A DNA stretch of 64,000 nt, from positions 1 through 64,000 of the forward strand of contig CACNAV010000007.1 of the NCBI GenBank assembly GCA_902618535.1, in the 5' to 3' direction. Origin of the DNA: an uncultured Alphaproteobacteria bacterium (GTDB lineage Bacteria > Pseudomonadota > Alphaproteobacteria > Methylaequorales > Methylaequoraceae). Under the pieces are notes generated by a model, which did no database searches, was not told the origin of the DNA, and saw only the letters and a program-made list of their open reading frames with translations. The position numbers were made by a program, and so were the translations under genes. Positions 37,624 to 46,276 of this stretch are shown here, one piece after another (the stretch's first letter is position 1; each line of letters opens with the position of its first letter).

Positions 37624-38166
37624 ATGAATTTTAATTTAATTAAATATAAAAATAAAACTCCACAAATTAGTCGTTCCGTATTCATTGCTGACGGAGTTAA
37701 GGTGATTGGAGACGTAACTGTAGATGAAAATTCAAGTATATGGTTTAATTCCGTAATTCGAGCAGATGTAAATTTTATAAAAATTGGAAAAAAAACTAAT
37801 ATACAAGATGGTACAATAATACATGTTTCCTCCAATGGATTTTCTGCTAATGGAAAGAAAGGCTTTCCAACAATTATTGGAGATTTTGTAACCATTGGAC
37901 ATAATGCTACAATTCATGCGTGTAAAATAAATAACTATGCTCTAATTGGCATGGGAGCTGTTATCCTAGATAATTCTTTTATAGATGACTTTGGTTTTAT
38001 TGCTGCAGGTTCGGTTGTAACTCCTGGAACAAAAGTTAATAAAAATGAATTATGGGCAGGAAATCCAGCTAAATTTATCAGAAAAGTAAGTGATATAGAA
38101 ATTGATTTGATGAAAAATACTCCAGTTGTCTATGAAAAATTAAGTAAAGAATTTTTAAAAAAGTAG
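37624..38166 (+). CDS. Gamma-class carbonic anhydrase-like protein (left-handed beta-helix)
   Basis: Hexapeptide-repeat protein of 180 residues. Three histidines suitable for metal binding are visible: TIIHVSSN, IGHNATIHAC (two His), with the preceding SIWFNSVIRADV and NIQDGT segments and closing WAGNPAKFIRKV. This matches gamma-carbonic anhydrases such as YrdA/PaaY. Activity on CO2 is an inference; many members are uncharacterised. Confidence 0.88.
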   Translation: MNFNLIKYKNKTPQISRSVFIADGVKVIGDVTVDENSSIWFNSVIRADVNFIKIGKKTNIQDGTIIHVSSNGFSANGKKGFPTIIGDFVTIGHNATIHACKINNYALIGMGAVILDNSFIDDFGFIAAGSVVTPGTKVNKNELWAGNPAKFIRKVSDIEIDLMKNTPVVYEKLSKEFLKK

Positions 38167-38219
38167 TTTGAGTTGTTTTTTCTTTTAATTTATACTTTTA
38201 TAACTGGAAAAATCGAAAA

Positions 38220-39101
38220 GTGATAAATTCATTATTTATAAAACTTAGTGTAATATTTTTGTTAGTTTCTTCTTGTGAGACTGTTTCAAATTTAACTGAT
38301 AAGGTTACATCCTCTGATACAGATAATGAATTATTGTCCGATGAGCTAGGAAGAGACCCAACTTTAGAAGAAATACTTGCCGACGCCGAAATTGATTTTG
38401 AAGAGACAAATTTTGAGAGTGACGATCAGTTAGAAATTGCTGAAGAAAAACTTCCTCCTAGCCCAACTACTGAATATGACAGTGCTTTGATAGAAAAAGA
38501 TGAGAGCCCTGATTTAACAAATGAAGAAGATACAATTTCTGATTTAGTTCAAGAAGAGGATGCAATTTCTGATTTATTTCAAGAAGAAGATGCAATTTCT
38601 GATTTAGTTCAAGAAGATGAAACAAGTTCTGAACTTATTAATGAGGAGTTAGAAAAAGAAGTCCAAGAACCTACAGGGACGCAAGAAATATCATCGTTTG
38701 ATAAAACTTTTGAAAGATCTAAATTAGATCTTGAAGAACAAATTCAATATAGAGTAGCGACTATTAACTTTTCTTCTGGCTCAAGTAGTGTTAATAACGC
38801 TGGTCTCAAAAAAATTAAAAAAATTGCTAAAATAGCAAAGGAAAGAAATGCAAAAATTAAAGTAATTGGTCACGCTAGTGAAAGAACAAAGGATATGCCA
38901 ATTGCGAAACATAAGTTGGTGAATTTTATCATTTCAGATAAAAGAGCAAATTCAGTTGCTGATATTTTTATTAAAAAATATAATTTTCCAACTGATAAAC
39001 TAATTACCCAAGGTGTTTCAGACTCAAAACCACTCTTTAAAGAAATTATGCCAGCGGGTACTACCGCTAACCAAAGAACTGAAATATTCTTAATATATTA
39101 A
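38220..39101 (+). CDS. OmpA-like peptidoglycan-associated lipoprotein with acidic repeat linker
   Basis: Secreted protein of 293 residues starting at GTG 38220. A signal ending in lipobox LVSSC (Cys19) predicts a lipoprotein. Residues about 45-160 form a strongly acidic low-complexity linker including three tandem copies of a 10-residue unit like EEDAISDLVQ. The C-terminal OmpA domain (about 177-293) has INFSSGSSSVNNAGLKKI, VIGHASERT, SDKRANSVADIF and NQRTEIFLIY, suited to bind peptidoglycan. It would tether the outer membrane to the wall. Its partner genes are unrelated (gamma-CA upstream, hom downstream). Confidence 0.85.
   Translation: MINSLFIKLSVIFLLVSSCETVSNLTDKVTSSDTDNELLSDELGRDPTLEEILADAEIDFEETNFESDDQLEIAEEKLPPSPTTEYDSALIEKDESPDLTNEEDTISDLVQEEDAISDLFQEEDAISDLVQEDETSSELINEELEKEVQEPTGTQEISSFDKTFERSKLDLEEQIQYRVATINFSSGSSSVNNAGLKKIKKIAKIAKERNAKIKVIGHASERTKDMPIAKHKLVNFIISDKRANSVADIFIKKYNFPTDKLITQGVSDSKPLFKEIMPAGTTANQRTEIFLIY
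38523..38612 (+). repeat. Three tandem 30-bp in-frame repeats within the lipoprotein gene
   Basis: Units at 38523-38552, 38553-38582 and 38583-38612 differ by only a few bases, with a degenerate partial fourth copy after. Each encodes ten residues (E-E-D-A/T-I-S-D-L-V/F-Q). Near identity suggests recent duplication, so copy number may vary between strains. Confidence 0.9.
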
Positions 39102-39104
39102 TTT

Positions 39105-40385
39105 ATGTTAAAAAAAACTAAGATTGCCATTGCTGGGGTTGGCACAGTTGGTTCAGGTGTAATTAAACTATTTAAAAAAAATTCAATTCAAAAAAATTTT
39201 GGTATTGAAATAACGGCAATTGCTTCAAGAAGAAAAATTAAAAAATCTGATTTAGGATCTAACGGCATAAATTATTTTAATGATGCAAAGAAATTAATTG
39301 ATTTTAATAATTACGACATTTTAGTTGAACTAATTGGTGGAGATGAAGGAATTTCAAAGACAATAGTTTTTGATGCTCTGAAAAAAGGGAAAAATGTTGT
39401 TACTGCAAATAAAGCTCTTGTTTCAAAACATTGGCGAAAACTTAATGAGATGACTCAAGGAAAAAGAAATGAAATAAAGTATGAGGCAGCAGTTGCAGGA
39501 GGTATTCCAATAATAAAAGTTTTAAATGATTTTTTAATTTCTAATAAAATTAAAAAAATTTATGGGATATTAAATGGTACATCAAACTTCATACTAACTA
39601 ATATGTTAAATACAAATTCAAAGTTTGAAAAAATTTTAGAAAAAGCACAGGAGCTTGGTTATGCTGAGGCTGATCCAAGCTTTGATATTGATGGTGTAGA
39701 TACTTCTCATAAACTAGCAATTCTATCTTCACTCGCTTTCAACGTTAATTGTGATTTAAAATCAATTTACGTCGATGGAATAAGAAATATTGAACTCACC
39801 GATCTTCTTTATGCAAATGAACTAGGTTACAAAGTTAAACTTCTTGGTATTACACAAATTCGAAAAAAAAACTTAATTAATTTTGTTTATCCCTGTCTTG
39901 TTGATCACAATGAATTAATATCTAAAGTTGATGGTGTTTTTAATGGAATTGTTGTTGAATCTGATTTTTGTAAAAAAAGTTTTTTCCAAGGTGAGGGTGC
40001 TGGCTCACAGCCTACAGCTACCTCAGTTCTAAGTGATATAATTGATTTCTCAATAAAAGAACGTAAAGAAAAATCGAAGTCAAAAATTAATATAGTAAAA
40101 AATACCAATATTTTAGATAGATCTGGAAGTTTTTACTTGAGGTTTTCTACTGTAGACCAACCAGGTGTAATTTCGGGTATTACAAATGAATTCAAAAAGA
40201 ATAATATTTCTATGAAGTCAATGTTACAAAAGGATGGTATTTCAAAAGAAAAAAAATGTGCAACCATTGTTGTCACGACACATAATTGTAACGAAAAAGA
40301 TATGATGAAAGCTCTAAAAAGGATAAATAATTTAAATTTTGTTGTAAAAAAAACAACTTTCATAAGGATTGAAAATTTTAAATAA
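39105..40385 (+). CDS. hom: Homoserine dehydrogenase
   Basis: Reduces aspartate semialdehyde to homoserine, leading to methionine and threonine. The 426-residue protein has the NAD(P) motif IAGVGTVGSGV, VVTANKALVSKHW, YEAAVAGGIPIIK, GILNGTSNFILTNM, EADPSFDIDGVDTSHKLAIL, and a C-terminal ACT domain (YLRFSTVDQPGVISGI) for feedback control. It supplies the substrate chain that metY in this window uses. Confidence 0.96.
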   Translation: MLKKTKIAIAGVGTVGSGVIKLFKKNSIQKNFGIEITAIASRRKIKKSDLGSNGINYFNDAKKLIDFNNYDILVELIGGDEGISKTIVFDALKKGKNVVTANKALVSKHWRKLNEMTQGKRNEIKYEAAVAGGIPIIKVLNDFLISNKIKKIYGILNGTSNFILTNMLNTNSKFEKILEKAQELGYAEADPSFDIDGVDTSHKLAILSSLAFNVNCDLKSIYVDGIRNIELTDLLYANELGYKVKLLGITQIRKKNLINFVYPCLVDHNELISKVDGVFNGIVVESDFCKKSFFQGEGAGSQPTATSVLSDIIDFSIKERKEKSKSKINIVKNTNILDRSGSFYLRFSTVDQPGVISGITNEFKKNNISMKSMLQKDGISKEKKCATIVVTTHNCNEKDMMKALKRINNLNFVVKKTTFIRIENFK

Positions 40386-40417
40386 TTTATAAAAAATTTC
40401 TATTTGAAAAATTTAGA

Positions 40418-42049
40418 ATGTCTGATGATTTTGAGAATATAGGGTTAGGAAAACAAAAATTAGAGGAAAATGATATTGATGGTGCTATGCATCACTTGTT
40501 CAAAGTTTTAAAAGATAACAAAGATCACATTGAGTTATATTTAATTAATTTTGACTTGTTTTGCAGAAACCAAATTTCCACAAAGAATTATGATTTTTTA
40601 AAAACTATTGCTGAGTATTATTTTAGAGATAATTTTATCTATCATCAATTAGCTTTTCCTCAAGCAATAAAGCTTACAAACTTTTATAGTAACAGTAAGA
40701 CTGAAAGCAGAAAATTAAGTCTAATTGACCTTGATATTATTAATGAAAAATTATTTCAATTAATTGTAAAAAAATGTTTAATTACTGACCTTAATCTTGA
40801 ATTTTATCTTACAAAAATAAGAAAAAAACTTTTAAAGAAATTCCTTTCTAATACTGATAATCAATTTTTTATGAAAATTTATAAGTTTTTAATTGTTTTT
40901 GCAGAGCAAAAATTTTTCTGTGAATTTATCTACCATGTAACTGATGAAGAAAAGAAATTATTAAAAAAGCTAGAAAATAAAATAAAAAAAAAGGATGATA
41001 TTTGTGAGCTAAGTATTTTATTAATCTCTTTGTATAAACCCTTAAATAAATGTAATTATCTCCAAAAAAAACTAGTTAACTACATTTCTAAGTCAAATGA
41101 ATTTAAAGAGTTTTTAAAATATGTTTTTCATGATCCTCATACAGATAAACAAGCGAGTATTTCCATGAAATCAATGTCTAAATTTTCAAATAAAACTTCA
41201 CTATTAATGAAAAGACAATATGAAGAAAATCCTTTTCCACGATGGAGATTTACGTTAAGACCAATGAAAGGTAATGACATAAACGAATTTACAAATAGAT
41301 ATTCTGACACATTTTTCCAAAAACCTGAAATACTCATAGCAGGATGTGGCACTGGTCAGCAAGCGATGGCGTGGTCAGCATACAAGGATTCTAAAATTTG
41401 TGCGGTAGATCTAAGTAGTGAAAGTCTTGCTTATGCTATTAGAAAGGCCAAAGAGAAAAATATTAAAAATATTAATTTTTATCATTTAGATTTATTAGAT
41501 CTAGAATTATTAAATAAAAAGTTTGATATAATAATTTCTACAGGATGCCTGCATCATATGGAAAAACCTGAAGATGGACTAGAGTCTCTTGTAAATGTTC
41601 TAAAACCTCAAGGTCTCATATATTTGGGTCTATACAGTAATCGGGCTAGGTCTGAAATTGAATGGACAAGAAAATATATTCAAAAAAGAAAAATAGATGT
41701 TACAGAAGATAATATGAGATCATTTAGAACAAAAATATTAAATTCTGAAAACAAAAAACTTCAGTCAATTAGAAGTTTACTTGATTTTTTTAGTTTGTCT
41801 AATTTTAGAGACTTATTATTTAATTACACTGAGCATACATATGATTTCATTAAAATTAAGGAATTACTTGAAAGTAAAAAATTAAATTTCATAGCATTTA
41901 ATGAAATGAACCCTGATGTTAAAAATTCATTTAAAAATCATTTTCCAAATGAAAATGACGAAGTAAATCTTGAATTATGGGATAAGTTTGAAAAAATTTA
42001 TCCTAAAACTTTTCTTGGTATGTATAAGTTTTGGGTAAAAAAAAATTAA
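40418..42049 (+). CDS. Helical-repeat protein fused to a SAM-dependent methyltransferase
   Basis: A 543-residue protein in two parts. The first 260 residues look all-helical and begin with a TPR-like segment (LGKQKLEENDIDGAMHHLF); the sequence is Lys/Leu-rich. Then comes QYEENPFPRW (near 266), and a class I methyltransferase with motif I EILIAGCGTGQQAMAWS (near 305), acidic loop VDLSSESLAYA, and FDIIISTGCLHHM. The 140-residue C-terminus is helical. Such TPR-methyltransferases occur in marine alphaproteobacteria; the substrate is unknown to me. It stands alone after hom (32-base gap) and shares its stop with pfp. Confidence 0.8.
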   Translation: MSDDFENIGLGKQKLEENDIDGAMHHLFKVLKDNKDHIELYLINFDLFCRNQISTKNYDFLKTIAEYYFRDNFIYHQLAFPQAIKLTNFYSNSKTESRKLSLIDLDIINEKLFQLIVKKCLITDLNLEFYLTKIRKKLLKKFLSNTDNQFFMKIYKFLIVFAEQKFFCEFIYHVTDEEKKLLKKLENKIKKKDDICELSILLISLYKPLNKCNYLQKKLVNYISKSNEFKEFLKYVFHDPHTDKQASISMKSMSKFSNKTSLLMKRQYEENPFPRWRFTLRPMKGNDINEFTNRYSDTFFQKPEILIAGCGTGQQAMAWSAYKDSKICAVDLSSESLAYAIRKAKEKNIKNINFYHLDLLDLELLNKKFDIIISTGCLHHMEKPEDGLESLVNVLKPQGLIYLGLYSNRARSEIEWTRKYIQKRKIDVTEDNMRSFRTKILNSENKKLQSIRSLLDFFSLSNFRDLLFNYTEHTYDFIKIKELLESKKLNFIAFNEMNPDVKNSFKNHFPNENDEVNLELWDKFEKIYPKTFLGMYKFWVKKN

Positions 42050-43239
42050 ATAATTGATTTAGTCTTTGATATTTTTTTGCCGATTAATGGTAGTGCATAG
42101 TTTAAAAAGGAGTTAGTTACGAAGCTTTTTTTTATATTATAAAAACTTTGAGGCATTATCTTGGTCTTTCCAGCAACCATTTCAAGAGAGTTTGCTGTGA
42201 AGGTTGTTCTGTAGGGAACAGTAAATTTTTTTCTTTCAAGAATGCCGGCTGAAAATGAAGAATTGTGTTTATTAGAATATTTTGAAGCAAATATAGCAAT
42301 CTGTAATGCTTCCTTTTTATCTATCTCTGAAATGGAACCTAAAAAGCATCTTTGGGGATAACCTAATGTATCAGCACGCACTCTTGGTAACTTTAGCTTT
42401 TTTTTAATTTCTCCTGATAAATAGTCTCCTAATGAACCGGTTCCTGATAATTGAATATTTCCATGCGCATCATATTCAGTTTTTTTAATGATTTTTTGAG
42501 AAATTAGTTTTTTATTTTTATCTTGAATTCCTTCAGAAATTGCTATCACACATCTTCCGTATTTATTAAATATACTTTTGACCTGATTTAAAAAAGTATT
42601 CATTTCAAATGGAGATTCAGGGATATAAATTAGATTTGGCCCGTCATCGTTTTCTTTTTTTAGAAGTGATGATGCTGCAGTTAAAAAACCAGCATGCCTT
42701 CCCATCACGATTCCCAAGTAAACTCCTGGTAGGGATTTCACATCATAATTAATTCCCGAAAAAAGTTGAGCTACATATTTAGCTGCAGAACCAAATCCTG
42801 GTGTGTGGTCATTACATACAAGATCATTATCAATTGTTTTTGGTATATGTATACACTGCAGTTTGTATTTTGTGTCTTTGGCGTATTCTGAAATTATTCT
42901 CAAGCTATCTGATGAGTCATTTCCTCCAATGTAGTAAAATTTTGAAATTTGTTTATTTTCTAAAATTTTTAAAATTTCCTTACAGTATTTTTTATCTGGT
43001 TTATCTCTTGTGGAACCTAATGCTGCTCCTGGTGTATTAGCAATTGTTTTAAGATCGTTTTCAGAAATTTTATTCAAAGATATAAATCGATTATTTATAA
43101 TTCCATTTACTCCATTTATAGATCCTAAAATTTTTGATTTATATTTTTTTTCTTGTCGAATGATTCCAACTAATGATTGATTTATAACATTAGTTGGTCC
43201 CCCACCTTGCGCTATTAGAATATTCTTATTACTAACCAT
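42046..43239 (-). CDS. pfp: Pyrophosphate-dependent 6-phosphofructokinase
   Basis: Phosphorylates fructose 6-phosphate with PPi, reversibly. The 397-residue protein has AQGGGPTNVINQSL, GAALGSTRDKPD, YYIGGNDSSDS (105-111), IPKTIDNDL (132-140), GFGSAAKYVA, GIVMGRHAGFL and SEGIQD. Two residues predict PPi use: Asp108 where ATP enzymes have Gly, and Lys134 where they also have Gly. Asn107 replaces the first Asp of the classical GGDD form. It is divergent from recJ over 24 bases and shares a TTAA stop with the methyltransferase. Confidence 0.9.
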   Translation of the reverse strand: MVSNKNILIAQGGGPTNVINQSLVGIIRQEKKYKSKILGSINGVNGIINNRFISLNKISENDLKTIANTPGAALGSTRDKPDKKYCKEILKILENKQISKFYYIGGNDSSDSLRIISEYAKDTKYKLQCIHIPKTIDNDLVCNDHTPGFGSAAKYVAQLFSGINYDVKSLPGVYLGIVMGRHAGFLTAASSLLKKENDDGPNLIYIPESPFEMNTFLNQVKSIFNKYGRCVIAISEGIQDKNKKLISQKIIKKTEYDAHGNIQLSGTGSLGDYLSGEIKKKLKLPRVRADTLGYPQRCFLGSISEIDKKEALQIAIFASKYSNKHNSSFSAGILERKKFTVPYRTTFTANSLEMVAGKTKIMPQSFYNIKKSFVTNSFLNYALPLIGKKISKTKSII

Positions 43240-43263
43240 TTTAAATTATGTTAAGTTTTGATT

Positions 43264-45030
43264 ATGCAGATTAATGTCGAAATTCAAGAAGAAAAAATAA
43301 AAAAACAAACTTTAAGTAAACTAAAGTCTGTGAGAAAAATTCAGTGGAAAGAAAAGAAATCAGAACACGAATTAGAATGTATCCTAGAAAAAAAATTTGG
43401 GTTAAACCAAATAATTTCAAAATTATTAGTATCACGAGGAATTGATACTGAAAACTTTGAAAAATTTTCTAATCCTCTTATCAAAAATATTATGCCAGAT
43501 CCACATGTTTTAGATAGCATGGAATGTGCTACTAAAAAGATAGTTGAATTCATAATAAAAAAAAAAAAAATTGGATTATTGGGTGACTATGATGTCGATG
43601 GGTCTGCTTCTACAGCAATTATGTGTAGTTACTTAAAAGCTTTAGAGGTTGATTTTGAGTTTTATATTCCTGATAGAATTGAAGATGGATACGGACCAAG
43701 TATTAAAATTATGGAATATTTTAAAAATAAGGGATGTGAGCTTATTATTACTTTAGATTGTGGAACCTCATCTTTAAAAGAAATAAATTACATAAAAAAA
43801 AAACAGGTTGATGTTATAGTTGTTGATCACCATAAACAGGGAAAGGTTCTACCTGATGCATTTGCTATAATAAATCCTAACAAAAAAAAAGATAACTCTA
43901 ATCTCAAAAATCTATGTGCAGCTGGGGTAGTTTTTTTTTTGCTTGCTTCAGTAAACAGAGAACTAAAACAAAAGACAAATTTATGTGTTCCTGATTTACT
44001 AAATTACTTAGATCTTGTCGCATTAGCTACTGTTTGTGATCTTGTTAAACTTGATTTAATGAATAGAGCTTTTGTTAAACAAGGTTTAAAAATATTAAAT
44101 AATACAAAAAATGACGGACTGTTATCATTAATTAATGAGTCAGGAATTAAAGAAAAAGTAAGTTGTTATCATTTAGGCTATGTTATTGGTCCGAGAATAA
44201 ATGCAGGAGGACGAGTTGGAAAATCTTCTAAAGGCACAGAACTTCTTATTTCCTCAGATAAAAACTTAAACTTTGTAATGGCAAGACAATTAAATGAATA
44301 CAATGCCTTGAGAAAAAAGATAGAACTTCAAGTTGAAAAAGAAGCTATTCGTCAAGTAGATGACAACGCTAATGTCTTATGTGTAAATTCTGAAAATTGG
44401 CATCCGGGAGTAATAGGGATTGTTGCAAGTAAATTGGTAGAAAAATTTAATAAGCCTTCAATTGTAATTTCTGAAAATATTGATGTGTGCAAAGCGTCAT
44501 GTAGATCAGTTAACGACTTTGACATAGGTAATTTGATAATTGAGGCAGTAGAAAAAAAAATCATTGAAACAGGTGGAGGACATAAAATGGCTGGTGGTTT
44601 CTCTGTAAAAAAAGATAAGATTACAGAATTAAAAAAATTTTTGAAAGACAAATATAATCCCAAGTCATCTGAATATATAAAATATTATGATTATGATCTG
44701 AAATTATCCTCAATAGATATGAATTTATTCAATGAAATTCAAAAAATATCTCCTTTTGGGATTGGAAACTCTACACCAAAATTTTTGATTAGAGACTGCA
44801 TTATTAAATTCCCAAGAATTGTTGGTGAAAAGCACCTTTCATGCATAGTATCTGATATGTACAAAAATGAATTTAAGTCAATTGCATTTAATGCGATTAA
44901 TAATTCAATCAATAACTTTATCGTATCTAATATTCAGGAAATGTTTAGCTTAATTGTTACTTTATCTAAGAACACTTGGCTGGGACAAGAAAAAATTGAA
45001 CTACGAATTGAAGATGTGATAGATAGTTAG
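43264..45030 (+). CDS. recJ: Single-stranded-DNA-specific exonuclease RecJ
   Basis: 5'-3' ssDNA exonuclease in recombination and mismatch repair. DHH-family motifs are present: LLGDYDVDGSAS, ITLDCGTSS, VVVDHHKQG, ATVCDLVKL, GPRINAGGRVG and, in the DHHA1 domain, GGGHKMAGGFSV. The ATG at 43264 is used (a TTG at 43258 is in frame). An A14 run (43557-43570, coding Lys4) lies just before the first catalytic motif, a slippage hazard. Length about 588 residues. Confidence 0.95.
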   Translation: MQINVEIQEEKIKKQTLSKLKSVRKIQWKEKKSEHELECILEKKFGLNQIISKLLVSRGIDTENFEKFSNPLIKNIMPDPHVLDSMECATKKIVEFIIKKKKIGLLGDYDVDGSASTAIMCSYLKALEVDFEFYIPDRIEDGYGPSIKIMEYFKNKGCELIITLDCGTSSLKEINYIKKKQVDVIVVDHHKQGKVLPDAFAIINPNKKKDNSNLKNLCAAGVVFFLLASVNRELKQKTNLCVPDLLNYLDLVALATVCDLVKLDLMNRAFVKQGLKILNNTKNDGLLSLINESGIKEKVSCYHLGYVIGPRINAGGRVGKSSKGTELLISSDKNLNFVMARQLNEYNALRKKIELQVEKEAIRQVDDNANVLCVNSENWHPGVIGIVASKLVEKFNKPSIVISENIDVCKASCRSVNDFDIGNLIIEAVEKKIIETGGGHKMAGGFSVKKDKITELKKFLKDKYNPKSSEYIKYYDYDLKLSSIDMNLFNEIQKISPFGIGNSTPKFLIRDCIIKFPRIVGEKHLSCIVSDMYKNEFKSIAFNAINNSINNFIVSNIQEMFSLIVTLSKNTWLGQEKIELRIEDVIDS

Positions 45031-45380
45031 TCTACTATTCTCATTTGTGTGTAGTATATTTTGCAGTTCTTACCATCAGTGGATATTAAGCATTCTAAAT
45101 ATTCCGATAGTCTAGCATTTGAACATCCAGCTTCTTTGTAAAGCGGTATGCCATAAAAATTTTTTTCAAAACTTTGTTTGAACTTAACTAATTCTTTTTT
45201 TTTATCAGGATGATTATTGAAAATCTTTTTTATTTTAAAAATAGCATTTTCATAAGGATAAATAATTTCAACACCTCTTTTGTAACAAGTGTAGTCTACG
45301 TTTTCTTTAGCACTAGAAAGCGAAGGGATTAGCATCGCAAAAGCTAAAAAAAATGTAAAAATGTGTGCTCTATATTTCAT
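45027..45380 (-). CDS. Small secreted four-cysteine protein of unknown function
   Basis: A 117-residue protein with a clear signal peptide (hydrophobic residues 7-20, likely cleavage after SSA near 24). The mature part is about 93 residues, basic, with four cysteines (Cys32, Cys86, Cys97, Cys106) that could make two disulfides in the periplasm. I do not recognise the family. It ends on the same TTAG as recJ and begins 66 bases from tRNA-Glu on the other strand. It is probably a real gene because of the signal peptide and tight packing. Confidence 0.65.
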   Translation of the reverse strand: MKYRAHIFTFFLAFAMLIPSLSSAKENVDYTCYKRGVEIIYPYENAIFKIKKIFNNHPDKKKELVKFKQSFEKNFYGIPLYKEAGCSNARLSEYLECLISTDGKNCKIYYTQMRIVD

Positions 45381-45446
45381 AATAATTTGATTTACTATAT
45401 TTTTTTATTAGATATATATATGTTTATAAAAAGATTTCAAGTGTTT

Positions 45447-45522
45447 GTCCCCTTCGTCTAGTGGTTCAGGACACCGCCCTTTCACGGCGGCAACACGGGT
45501 TCGAATCCCGTAGGGGACGCCA
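45447..45522 (+). tRNA. trnE: tRNA-Glu (anticodon TTC)
   Basis: 76-base cloverleaf with encoded CCA. Acceptor GTCCCCT pairs with AGGGGAC; anticodon loop CTTTCAC carries TTC; T-arm CGGGTTCGAATCCCG is perfect. Followed 22 bases later by the convergent tonB stop. Confidence 0.97.
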
Positions 45523-45544
45523 AAATCTGGTTTAAATAATATTG

Positions 45545-46276
45545 CTAATTAGTTAGAACAAATTTAACTGGAATGTCCACAATATCATCAACGAATTTAT
45601 TTCCCAATTTAGCAGGTTTGAATTTCCACGTTTTTAATGTTTCTATACTAATATCATCAAGGACTTTAAAACCACTCGATTCCAAAATTCTTATGAATTT
45701 AACATTTCCTTGTTTATCTACGTCAGTTTGAAGTACTACTCTACCTTCCCATCCTTTTTTTCTAGCAATTAAAGGATAAGTTGGATGTGGATTTTTCTCA
45801 GAGCCAATTTTATAGGTTGCACTAGATTTTGGAGGTGTAATTATCTTGCTTAATTTCTGATGTGAAGAAAAATTTGGATTCTTAATTTTGTTTTTAGATT
45901 CTTTATTTAAATCTTCTTTTTTAAGGTTGCTATTATCAAAGTTTTCTTCATTTAATTTTGAAAGATTCTTAACATAGGGGTCGATTTGTGACTTATCTAT
46001 TTCATTCTTTAAATTTTTATTTGTTCTATTTGAAATTGAGAGCTTTTTACTTTTTGAAACCATATTCCTATCAATAGATTCAAGAGGAACAGAGTAATTG
46101 CTTTTAGGAGTTTCTTTTGTATTCTGATAAGAGCTTTTTAACTCAACTTCTATCATAGATGTCTTTGGGAAAAGCTTCTTTTTGTTTCCTTCAATCAACA
46201 GCACTAGGATAATAGCATGAATTGTAATTGAAAAAAAAAGACTAATTTTTTTGTAAACTTTTAATTTTGTTTTCAT
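45545..46276 (-). CDS. tonB: TonB energy-transducing protein
   Basis: Links the inner-membrane ExbBD motor to outer membrane receptors. The 243-residue protein has a single N-terminal membrane anchor (about residues 11-27), a long Lys/Asn/Ser-rich periplasmic linker instead of the usual Pro-rich one, and a C-terminal TonB domain with PHPTYPLIARKKGWEGRVVL, DVDKQGNV, ILESSGFKVLDD and TLKTWKFKPA. It starts exactly where the receptor gene ends, so the pair is one B12-regulated operon. exbB/exbD are not in the window. Confidence 0.92.
   Translation of the reverse strand: MKTKLKVYKKISLFFSITIHAIILVLLIEGNKKKLFPKTSMIEVELKSSYQNTKETPKSNYSVPLESIDRNMVSKSKKLSISNRTNKNLKNEIDKSQIDPYVKNLSKLNEENFDNSNLKKEDLNKESKNKIKNPNFSSHQKLSKIITPPKSSATYKIGSEKNPHPTYPLIARKKGWEGRVVLQTDVDKQGNVKFIRILESSGFKVLDDISIETLKTWKFKPAKLGNKFVDDIVDIPVKFVLTN

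Noticed and set aside
38523-38612. 30-bp tandem repeats as a possible CRISPR array
   Set aside because: There are no spacers, the units abut, stay in frame and code for an acidic linker in a lipoprotein.
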